A stretch of 8,362 nt of DNA from contig CAMLCX010000198.1 of the NCBI GenBank assembly GCA_946478635.1, positions 1 to 8,362 on the forward strand, written 5' to 3'. The notes beneath the pieces were generated by a model. That model made no database searches, was not told the origin of the DNA, and saw only the letters and a program-made list of their open reading frames with translations. Of this stretch, positions 1 to 5,606 are shown piece by piece. Position 1 is the stretch's first letter, and the number at the start of each line of letters is the position of its first letter. Origin of the DNA: an uncultured Pseudomonadota bacterium (GTDB lineage: Bacteria > Desulfobacterota_B > Binatia > UBA9968). The translations under genes and the position numbers were made by a program.

Positions 1-16
1 GATCAAAACCTTTGCC

Positions 17-826
17 TCACGACGCTTTTGCCCACAGATCCTCAAACTGTTTTACCGATCCGGGAGCAAATCCGGCATAATGATTGTTGAAAAACGCGTA
101 GGTCTTAACCCCTTTGTTGACGATTCTCTTCAATTCATCGATCCACACGGTCATTTCCTGAGACTTGTCTTCGATGACTTTATCCCACCTTGCGGTCTTT
201 GCTTCAATCGCTTTGCGATCGCCGATAAAGCGCGCGTAGGCGAAGTCGCCGGTCACCAAATCGAGCGCTTTCGCAAGCGTGTCGATGGGCGGCATCCAGG
301 CCTGCGCCACCAGCGCAAAAGCGACGGAATGATCGCGCAACAGTTCCAGAAAATCCCAGCTGATCCAATATTTGTTGCGAATCTCCAGAGCGAACTTGAA
401 ATCCTTGGGAAGGGTCTTGAGGAACGGCTTGAGCAACCTTTGGAACGGCTCGCGGGAAGCGAACCGGTCGCGACTGAAGTACGGGAATTGCAACAGCAGC
501 GGCCCCATGCGATCGCCGAGCAGCTCGATGTTTTTCAAAAAGGCGGTGAATTCCGGCTGGCAATCCACCAGCACTTTTTCGTGGGTGATGGAACCTGGAA
601 TCTTCGCCGCGAAGACAAACCCGGGCGGAGTCTTCTCGCGCCAATTGGCGACGACGTGGGGCGGCGGAACGCTATAGTAGGTCGAATCGATTTCCACCGC
701 ACGAAACTTGCGTGCGTAGGCTTCGATAAACTGCCCGGGCTTAAGGTTGACGGGATAGAAACTGCCGAGCCAATCGCTGCAAGACCAACTCGACGTTCCG
801 ACCAGGAGATTGTCGGGAAAAATCAT
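17..826 (-). CDS. DUF72 (YecE-like) TIM-barrel protein
   Basis: Complete 269-residue protein of the DUF72/YecE family, a cytoplasmic TIM-barrel fold whose biochemical role is not settled; I assign no reaction. Visible family hallmarks, in order: VGTSSWSCSDW near the N-terminus (about residues 9-19), the VEIDSTYY strand (about 44-51), FAAKIPGSITHEK (about 72-84), LLLQFP (about 110-115), FALEIRNKYW (about 144-153), ARFIGDR, and the C-terminal FFNNHYAGFAPGS stretch typical of the family end. The length is normal and no signal peptide or membrane segment is seen. The start is the ATG at 824-826, preceded by a GGTGA Shine-Dalgarno core 9 bases upstream. It is transcribed divergently from the merR-mutS cluster across a repeat-rich 358-bp gap, so it is probably a separate transcription unit. 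Family assignment is confident; function is unknown. Confidence 0.93.
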   Translation of the reverse strand: MIFPDNLLVGTSSWSCSDWLGSFYPVNLKPGQFIEAYARKFRAVEIDSTYYSVPPPHVVANWREKTPPGFVFAAKIPGSITHEKVLVDCQPEFTAFLKNIELLGDRMGPLLLQFPYFSRDRFASREPFQRLLKPFLKTLPKDFKFALEIRNKYWISWDFLELLRDHSVAFALVAQAWMPPIDTLAKALDLVTGDFAYARFIGDRKAIEAKTARWDKVIEDKSQEMTVWIDELKRIVNKGVKTYAFFNNHYAGFAPGSVKQFEDLWAKAS

Positions 827-840
827 TCTCTCTCTTCACC
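827..840 (-). promoter_or_regulatory. Ribosome binding site of the DUF72 gene
   Basis: Read on the minus strand this is GGTGAAGAGAGAGA directly before the ATG. GGTGA (836-840) matches the anti-Shine-Dalgarno complement with 9-base spacing, and the purine-rich AAGAGAG follows. It supports the chosen start of the DUF72 gene. I could not identify a convincing -35/-10 pair further upstream. Confidence 0.6.
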
Positions 841-856
841 ACAACAAGGAGTACCG

Positions 857-877
857 GTCAATAGCTATTTCATTGAC
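857..877. repeat. Small inverted repeat, possible operator
   Basis: GTCAAT (857-862) and ATTGAC (872-877) are perfect inverted 6-bp arms separated by 9 bases, and they overlap the self-complementary AATAGCTATT (860-869). It lies 31-51 bp upstream of the DUF72 start codon on that gene's strand, a sensible place for an operator or promoter overlap. The arms are short enough to occur by chance, so this is a weak call. Confidence 0.25.
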
Positions 878-902
878 AATCGCAGGTCGCCAGTCTAACT
901 TC

Positions 903-924
903 ATGAAAACAGACTTGTTTTCAT
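903..924. repeat. Perfect 9-bp-stem inverted repeat (hairpin or operator)
   Basis: ATGAAAACA (903-911) and TGTTTTCAT (916-924) are perfect reverse complements around the 4-base centre GACT. No T-run directly follows on either strand, and no gene on either strand ends here, so a terminator is unlikely. It sits between divergent promoter regions. A regulator binding site or part of the neighbouring repeat cluster are both possible; nothing in the sequence decides between them. Confidence 0.5.
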
Positions 925-950
925 TTCGGGGAAGTGAAACAAGTGAAGAA

Positions 951-970
951 CCCCGCCGCAAGCAGCGGGG
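951..970. repeat. GC-rich hairpin repeat
   Basis: CCCCGC (951-956) pairs with GCGGGG (965-970) around the 8-base loop CGCAAGCA. Read on the minus strand, the hairpin is followed by TTCTTCAC, only a weak T-tract, and there is no upstream minus-strand gene in the window for it to terminate. It is immediately preceded by two direct AAGTGAA copies (932-938 and 941-947). I interpret it as a dispersed intergenic palindromic element rather than a functional terminator, because it lies in a divergent region beside other hairpin repeats. Confidence 0.5.
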
Positions 971-1005
971 TATCGAAAGACCTCTATGACAATTTCCCCA
1001 ACGTT

Positions 1006-1037
1006 GTCACCCCCGAATGTATTTATCGGGGGTCCAG
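1006..1037 (+). repeat. REP-like 32-bp hairpin unit, copy 1
   Basis: The unit starts GTCA and ends TCCAG, with a 7-bp stem CCCCCGA (1010-1016) / TCGGGGG (1026-1032) around a 9-base AT-rich loop. It is the plus-orientation member of an inverted pair: reverse-complementing copy 2 (1050-1081) aligns to it without gaps over 32 positions with 23 identities. Six of the nine differences form three compensatory stem base-pair changes. This arrangement of two oppositely oriented palindromic units with a short spacer resembles REP/BIME-type intergenic elements. No REP-associated transposase is in the window. Confidence 0.7.
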
Positions 1038-1049
1038 ATCCGGACTCGC

Positions 1050-1081
1050 CTGGATTCCCGCTTAAAGCATGCGGGAATGAC
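1050..1081 (-). repeat. REP-like 32-bp hairpin unit, copy 2 (inverted)
   Basis: The unit starts CTGGA and ends TGAC on the plus strand, the mirror of copy 1, from which it is separated by 12 bases (1038-1049). Its stem is TTCCCGC (1054-1060) / GCGGGAA (1071-1077). Relative to copy 1, two outer C-G pairs are replaced by T-A pairs and the innermost A-T pair by C-G, all keeping pairing. The type resembles widespread intergenic repeats of GC-rich environmental bacteria; that resemblance is from memory. Confidence 0.7.
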
Positions 1082-1113
1082 GGATTTCGGATGAGCGATT
1101 GGCTTGACGCAGC

Positions 1114-1127
1114 AAGCTGCGGGAATG
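1114..1127 (-). repeat. Partial third copy of the REP-like unit
   Basis: AAGCTGCGGGAATGA (from 1114 or 1115) matches the right half of copy 2, which reads AAGCATGCGGGAATGA, with one base missing. The left half is not recognisable. Just before it, GCAG (1109-1112) and CTGC (1117-1120) form a small 4-bp stem. It is probably a degenerate or truncated copy lying about 33 bp beyond copy 2 and about 57 bp upstream of the merR start. Confidence 0.45.
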
Positions 1128-1184
1128 AACCCTCAGCGATTCAGTGCAAAAGCCCGATTTCACTGTAGCCGGACGGCCAGGACG

Positions 1185-1661
1185 ATGGAAACCTACGATA
1201 GCAAGACCGCCAGCCGCATCGTCGGCGTGAGTTTGCGACAACTGCAGTATTGGGATGAGCGGGAATTTATCCGGCCGTCCGTGAAACTGGCCGAAGGCCG
1301 CGGCACCAAGAGACTGTATTCATTTAACGACCTCGTCTGCCTCAAAGTCGTTAAGGATCTCGCGCGCCATGGTTTTAGCCTGCAGATGATCCGGCGCTGC
1401 TTGCGGCCGCTCAAAGAAAACGCATCTCAAACCACGCGACCCGCGGAGTCGTTAAAGTATTTGACCGACGGCGAGGAATTGTTCGTGATCACCAACGACC
1501 GGCAAAAAATCCTCGAGGCCATGAAGCGTCAATTCGTGCTGTCGCTCGGAATCGGCAGTCTGGTTCGCGACCTGGACCTGGAGACCAAGCGGGCCGCATT
1601 GGCGGGCGGCAGGCGGCGCAAACCGCAGCGGCCCGATGACAAGCACAGCGGCGCCGCGTAG
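1185..1661 (+). CDS. MerR-family HTH transcriptional regulator
   Basis: Small protein of 158 residues with an N-terminal MerR-type winged helix-turn-helix. TASRIVGVSLRQLQYWDE (about residues 8-25) is the HTH, and the wing and dimer-helix lead-in follow (GTKRLYSFNDLVCLKVVKDL, about 44-63, then HGFSLQMIRRCLRPL). The C-terminal part (about 85-140) is a short, unassigned effector region containing DGEELFVITNDRQKILEAMKR, ending in a basic, disordered tail. There is no metal-binding cysteine cluster as in MerR, CueR or SoxR; the two cysteines sit in the helical part, so the signal sensed is unknown. The start is the ATG at 1185, because the domain begins there; an in-frame TTG at 1104 and ATG at 1125 would add residues encoded in repeat DNA. 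AGGA is very close to the ATG and GGACGG is 8 bases away, so the RBS is unremarkable. It abuts or overlaps mutS. Confidence 0.85.
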   Translation: METYDSKTASRIVGVSLRQLQYWDEREFIRPSVKLAEGRGTKRLYSFNDLVCLKVVKDLARHGFSLQMIRRCLRPLKENASQTTRPAESLKYLTDGEELFVITNDRQKILEAMKRQFVLSLGIGSLVRDLDLETKRAALAGGRRRKPQRPDDKHSGAA

Positions 1662-1665
1662 ATCG

Positions 1666-4236
1666 ATGGAACCAGTCAAAGTGACGCCGATGATGCAGCA
1701 GTATCTCCAGATCAAGGAGAAATACCGCGACGCGATCTTGTTTTTTCGCCTGGGCGACTTTTACGAAATGTTTTTCGAAGACGCCCATACGGCCGCGAAG
1801 ATTCTCGACATCGCGCTCACCTCGCGCAACAAACACGAGGATAGCGCCGTGCCCCTGTGCGGCGTGCCCTATCATTCGGCCGAGCCTTATATTCAGAAAC
1901 TGCTCGATGCCGGGCACAAGGTCGCGGTGTGCGAGCAGGTGGAAGATCCGGCCACCGCCAAGGGCGTGGTCAAGCGCGAAGTCGTGCGGGTGATTACCCC
2001 GGGCACGGTCACTGCGGCGGAAGCGCTCGATGCGCGCGGCAACAATTTTCTCGCTGCCGTCTACAGCGGGCCGGAAGGCTTCGGTCTTGCTGTAAGCGAC
2101 ATCACCACCGGCGAATTTCGCTGCACGGAAGTTGTGGAGGAAGCGGACCTCCTGGACGAAATCGGCAGGATTCAGCCGAGCGAGCTGCTGCTATCGAATC
2201 AAGAGATGCGATTGCGCGAGCGTTTGTATAAAGAATTTCCGGGTGTTCATTTCACGACCATTTCGGAAGAATTCTTCTCCAACGCCGCGGAGAAGAAGCT
2301 TGCGGCCGGGTTGGCGGATTCTCGCGCAGGAGGCGTGCGCGCCGCTTCGGCGATTTTGCATTATCTGGAAGGGAATGCGGCCGAGTCGGTGAAACTTTTG
2401 CGCGAGCTCGAGCGCTACCGGGCAGCGCACTATCTGGATCTCGACGAAGGCACGCGTAGGAGCCTGGAGCTTACCGAGGATTTTCGCGGCAACCGTAAAG
2501 GCTCGCTGTTGTTTATTCTCGACCGCACGGTGACGTCCATGGGAGCGCGCCGATTGCGCCAGTGGCTCTTATATCCGCTCACCGACGAATCGGCGATTCG
2601 CGCCCGGCATGACGGCGTTCAAGAGTTGGTGGAAAACTATTCCCTGCGCCAGGAGCTGAAGCTTAGACTCAGTAAAATCCAAGACCTCGAAAGACTCGCG
2701 GGACGCGTGCTGTCCGGCTCTGCTCTCCCCAAAGACCTGGTCGCCATTAAGGAGACCCTGCGCGCGGTGGGCGAAACTCGCCGCCAGCTTGACGCTGTCC
2801 AAACGACGGTATTGTCGCGCTTGCGCGAGGATCTCGCCGAACTGGGGCAGGTCATCGATCTCATCGAGCGCGCCATCGTCGACAGCCCTCCCTTGTCGAT
2901 CAAAGACGGGGGTTACATTCGCCCAAGCTTTGACGTCGAACTGGATGAGATCGTCAACATGCGCGCCCATGCGAAAGACTGGATTCGCCGGTTCGAAACG
3001 GAGGAACGGCGCCGCACCGGTATTCCCACGCTTAAAGTGCGTTACAATCGCGTCTTCGGTTATTACATCGAGGTGACCAAATCGCACCTCAAGTCCGTTC
3101 CCGGCGATTACCTGCGCAAGCAAACTCTCGCCAACGGCGAGCGTTACATCACTCCGGATCTCAAAGAGTACGAAGCCAAGGTGCTCAACGCCGAAAGCTT
3201 GATCGAGAAACTGGAGGCGGCGCTGCTCGCCAAAGTGCGCGATCAAGTGGCGGCCTATTATCCGGCCATGAAAACAACCAGCAATGCGCTTGCGATACTG
3301 GATACCTTACTATCGCTCGCGGAGGTTGCCGAATCGCGCCATTTTTCCCGTCCCCAGGTCGACCGCGGCGGCGCTTTGTCGATTCGCGAAGGACGCCATG
3401 CGGTCGTTGAAGCGGCGCTGGGCCGCGGCGCCTTCGTTCCGAATGACTGTGATCTCGATCCCGACAGCCAGCAAATGATCCTACTCACCGGACCCAACAT
3501 GGCCGGCAAATCCACTTATATGCGTCAGGTGGCCTTAATCGTGATTCTGGCGCAGATGGGAAGTTTCGTGCCCTGCGTCGAAGCGGGCATCGGCATCGTC
3601 GACCGAATCTTCACCCGCATCGGCGCCGCCGATTCATTGGCGCGCGGCGAGTCGACGTTCATGGTCGAAATGAAGGAGACCTCAAATATTCTGAGCCACG
3701 CCAGCGCGCGCAGCCTGATACTGCTCGATGAAGTCGGCCGCGGCACAAGCACCTTCGACGGCATCTCCATCGCGTGGGCGGTTGCCGAAGCGTTGCACGA
3801 CGCCGAGACGCGTCCGCGCACGCTTTTTGCCACGCACTACCACGAATTAACGGACCTGGCGCAAACTAAAGAGCGCATTAAAAACTACCACTTTGCGGTC
3901 AAAGAGTGGCGCGGTGAGATTATCTTTCTGCGCAGTTTATTGGCCGGCGCGGCGAGCCACAGCCACGGCATTCACGTCGCGCGATTGGCCGGCCTGCCGG
4001 CCGCCGTGATCGAGCGCGCCAAGGAAATACTCGCCGGGCTGGAAAGCAGTCGTGATCGCCAGGGGGATTTTTCAAGCTTGAAGCCGGGAGTGGTCGAAGC
4101 GCCCGCGCAAATGGGTCTTTTCAGTTTTTCCGACAATCGCCTGCGCGAGCAATTGACGCAACTCGACGTCACCGCGATGACCCCGATGGAAGCCATGAAT
4201 GCGCTTCATCGGCTTGCGCAAGAAGCCAAGAAGTGA
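1666..4236 (+). CDS. mutS: DNA mismatch repair protein MutS
   Basis: Full-length MutS, 856 residues from this start (E. coli 853). It binds mismatches as a sliding-clamp ATPase and recruits MutL in the cytoplasm. Visible features: TPMMQQYL at the N-terminus; the mismatch-reading Phe-X-Glu motif (F32-Y33-E34 in GDFYEMF); connector, lever and clamp regions through about residue 560; Walker A GPNMAGKST (609-617); Walker B with catalytic D688-E689 followed by VGRGTSTFDG; the H-loop His724 in ATHYHEL; HGIHVARLAGLP near the end of the ATPase domain. QMGLF (815-819) fits a beta-clamp-binding motif, and TPMEAMNAL resembles the C-terminal oligomerisation helix region. The ATG at 1666 lies 4 bases after the merR stop and gives a typical N-terminus; the ATG at 1636 would add 10 residues and overlap merR by 26 bp. 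Neither has a strong Shine-Dalgarno. All key residues are intact. Confidence 0.97.
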   Translation: MEPVKVTPMMQQYLQIKEKYRDAILFFRLGDFYEMFFEDAHTAAKILDIALTSRNKHEDSAVPLCGVPYHSAEPYIQKLLDAGHKVAVCEQVEDPATAKGVVKREVVRVITPGTVTAAEALDARGNNFLAAVYSGPEGFGLAVSDITTGEFRCTEVVEEADLLDEIGRIQPSELLLSNQEMRLRERLYKEFPGVHFTTISEEFFSNAAEKKLAAGLADSRAGGVRAASAILHYLEGNAAESVKLLRELERYRAAHYLDLDEGTRRSLELTEDFRGNRKGSLLFILDRTVTSMGARRLRQWLLYPLTDESAIRARHDGVQELVENYSLRQELKLRLSKIQDLERLAGRVLSGSALPKDLVAIKETLRAVGETRRQLDAVQTTVLSRLREDLAELGQVIDLIERAIVDSPPLSIKDGGYIRPSFDVELDEIVNMRAHAKDWIRRFETEERRRTGIPTLKVRYNRVFGYYIEVTKSHLKSVPGDYLRKQTLANGERYITPDLKEYEAKVLNAESLIEKLEAALLAKVRDQVAAYYPAMKTTSNALAILDTLLSLAEVAESRHFSRPQVDRGGALSIREGRHAVVEAALGRGAFVPNDCDLDPDSQQMILLTGPNMAGKSTYMRQVALIVILAQMGSFVPCVEAGIGIVDRIFTRIGAADSLARGESTFMVEMKETSNILSHASARSLILLDEVGRGTSTFDGISIAWAVAEALHDAETRPRTLFATHYHELTDLAQTKERIKNYHFAVKEWRGEIIFLRSLLAGAASHSHGIHVARLAGLPAAVIERAKEILAGLESSRDRQGDFSSLKPGVVEAPAQMGLFSFSDNRLREQLTQLDVTAMTPMEAMNALHRLAQEAKK

Positions 4237-4259
4237 CCGGTCGAAGACAGGTTGAATTT

Positions 4260-5597
4260 ATGAAATTTGCGAAATTCGCTTTCATGATTTTTGTCGCGCT
4301 CGCGCTTGCGACGGACGAGAATGCGCGGGCGCAAGCCGGCCGGAACGCTCCGCTCCGCTCTTCGTCCGCGCGGAACGCCGAGGGGGAGCGAATTTCGTCC
4401 GGTGATTCGGCGGGCAACGAGGAAGCGCGCTCAGGCGCAGCCGGGAAAGTTTCCGAAGCCGGCGGGAAGGTGCAGGTAACGGGCCTGAGGTACCAGATTA
4501 CCCGCGATCAGACCCGAGTTCTGTTGGATCTTTCACGTGAAGCGCAGTACGAGGTGCGCCGTTTGCAAGAAGACCCGGCGAAGCGACTGCCGGCGCGCAT
4601 CTACATCGATATTTACAATGCGAAGCTCGCCCTGGCGTCGAAGGAAGCATTTCCGGTCGAGGAGAGCGTGCTGCGCCAGGTTCGCGTCGGACAGTATAGC
4701 GACGACACCGTGCGCGTGGTTCTCGACGTAAAGGAAATGCGCGCGCATCAGTCATTCATCACAGCCGATCCGACGCGGCTCGTCATCGACCTTCTCGCGC
4801 CGGGAGCCCGGCAAAACTTGCCGGCCAGAGAGGTGGTCGCCAAGCCGGCCCCGGTGGAGCAGAAGACGCTCGCCAAAGCGAAGAACGCAGAGCCGCCGGC
4901 GTCCGCCGGCGGGATTCGGAAGATCGTTTTAGATCCCGGCCACGGCGGCAAAGATCCGGGCGCCATTGGCATCGGCGGAATAGCGGAAAAGGATATCGTG
5001 CTCAACGTGGCGAAAAAACTCGCGCGCAAGCTTAAAGCCGAGTTGGGCGTGCAAGTGATCCTGACCCGCAACGACGATCGATTCGTGCCGCTCGAAGACC
5101 GCACCGTCATGGCAAACAACGAAGACGCCGATCTCTTCATCTCGCTGCACGTCAACGCGAGCCCGAATGCGGACGCGCGCGGCATCGAGACGTACTATCT
5201 CGACAACACCACGGATGAAGCCGCGGTTCGCCTGGCGGCGCGGGAAAACGGCGCTTCGCGGCGAAACATTTCCGATCTACAATTTATCTTGAGCGACATG
5301 ACCCAAAACATGAAACTCGAAGACTCCATTGCTCTGGCGCATCGCCTGCACGGGGCTCTGGTCGGCGGCATGGCGAAGGTCGTCGACGATGTGAAAGATT
5401 TAGGGGTTAAAAAAGCGCTTTTTCACGTGTTGGTGGGCGCGCGCATGCCGAGCGTGCTGGTGGAGATGTTTTTCATCACCCATCGTAGCGAAGCTCGGGT
5501 CATGAGCCAGGAAAGCTACCAAGACGCTCTGGTCGAATCCTTGTACGAAGGCATACAAAAATTTGGCCAGACGAATTTGATGGCAAAAACGTTATAG
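4260..5597 (+). CDS. Exported N-acetylmuramoyl-L-alanine amidase (AMIN + amidase_3)
   Basis: Zinc amidase of 445 residues that cleaves the lactyl-Ala amide of peptidoglycan, like AmiC/AmiB, presumably in the periplasm during cell separation. Layout: N-terminal signal peptide (hydrophobic core about residues 5-17, possible AQA cleavage at 24-26); low-complexity linker (about 27-72); AMIN domain (about 73-181), which in AmiC targets the enzyme to the septum; Ala/Pro/Lys linker (about 182-218); amidase_3 domain (about 220-440). Catalytic and zinc residues are visible: His228 in DPGHGG, Glu243 in IAEKD, His297 in SLHVNA, and Glu402 in VLVEMFF. The last motif is usually followed by Gly-Phe rather than Phe-Phe, a mild variant. 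The ATG at 4260 has ACAGG about 8 bases upstream and starts at the signal peptide. A GTG at 4233 (overlapping the mutS stop) would add nine residues including a twin Arg. The gene lies between mutS and glnD. Confidence 0.93.
   Translation: MKFAKFAFMIFVALALATDENARAQAGRNAPLRSSSARNAEGERISSGDSAGNEEARSGAAGKVSEAGGKVQVTGLRYQITRDQTRVLLDLSREAQYEVRRLQEDPAKRLPARIYIDIYNAKLALASKEAFPVEESVLRQVRVGQYSDDTVRVVLDVKEMRAHQSFITADPTRLVIDLLAPGARQNLPAREVVAKPAPVEQKTLAKAKNAEPPASAGGIRKIVLDPGHGGKDPGAIGIGGIAEKDIVLNVAKKLARKLKAELGVQVILTRNDDRFVPLEDRTVMANNEDADLFISLHVNASPNADARGIETYYLDNTTDEAAVRLAARENGASRRNISDLQFILSDMTQNMKLEDSIALAHRLHGALVGGMAKVVDDVKDLGVKKALFHVLVGARMPSVLVEMFFITHRSEARVMSQESYQDALVESLYEGIQKFGQTNLMAKTL
4893..4912. repeat. 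Perfect 20-bp palindrome inside the amidase linker
   Basis: CCGCCGGCG (4893-4901) and CGCCGGCGG (4904-4912) are perfect inverted arms with a 2-base centre, TC. It encodes PPASAGG in frame, exactly at the junction of the charged linker and the amidase_3 domain (about residues 212-218). A short, strongly self-complementary, in-frame insertion in a disordered linker is how palindromic elements are tolerated in genes, but GC-rich coding bias can also give this. Confidence 0.5.
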
Positions 5598-5606
5598 AGT
5601 CAATTT

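Noticed and set aside
80..898. Long plus-strand open frame opposite the DUF72 gene
   Set aside because: It is antisense to a clear DUF72 protein with family motifs; its own translation shows no recognisable domain.
951..970. Rho-independent terminator
   Set aside because: There is no T-run on the plus strand, only a weak one on the minus strand, and no gene ends beside it on either strand.
1104..1132. TTGACG as a -35 box for merR
   Set aside because: No acceptable -10 hexamer lies 16-18 bp downstream, and the hexamer overlaps the degenerate repeat.
986..1168. 60-codon open frame in the intergenic region
   Set aside because: It is built largely from the inverted REP-like units, shows no domain and has no persuasive RBS.
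1104..1184. Upstream extension of the MerR-like protein from TTG 1104 or ATG 1125
   Set aside because: The MerR domain starts right after the ATG at 1185, and the extra residues would come from a partial repeat with no family similarity.
3987..4003. GGCCGGC/GCCGGCC inverted repeat near the end of mutS
   Set aside because: It encodes the conserved ARLAGLPAA stretch of MutS, so the symmetry is explained by codon use in a GC-rich gene.
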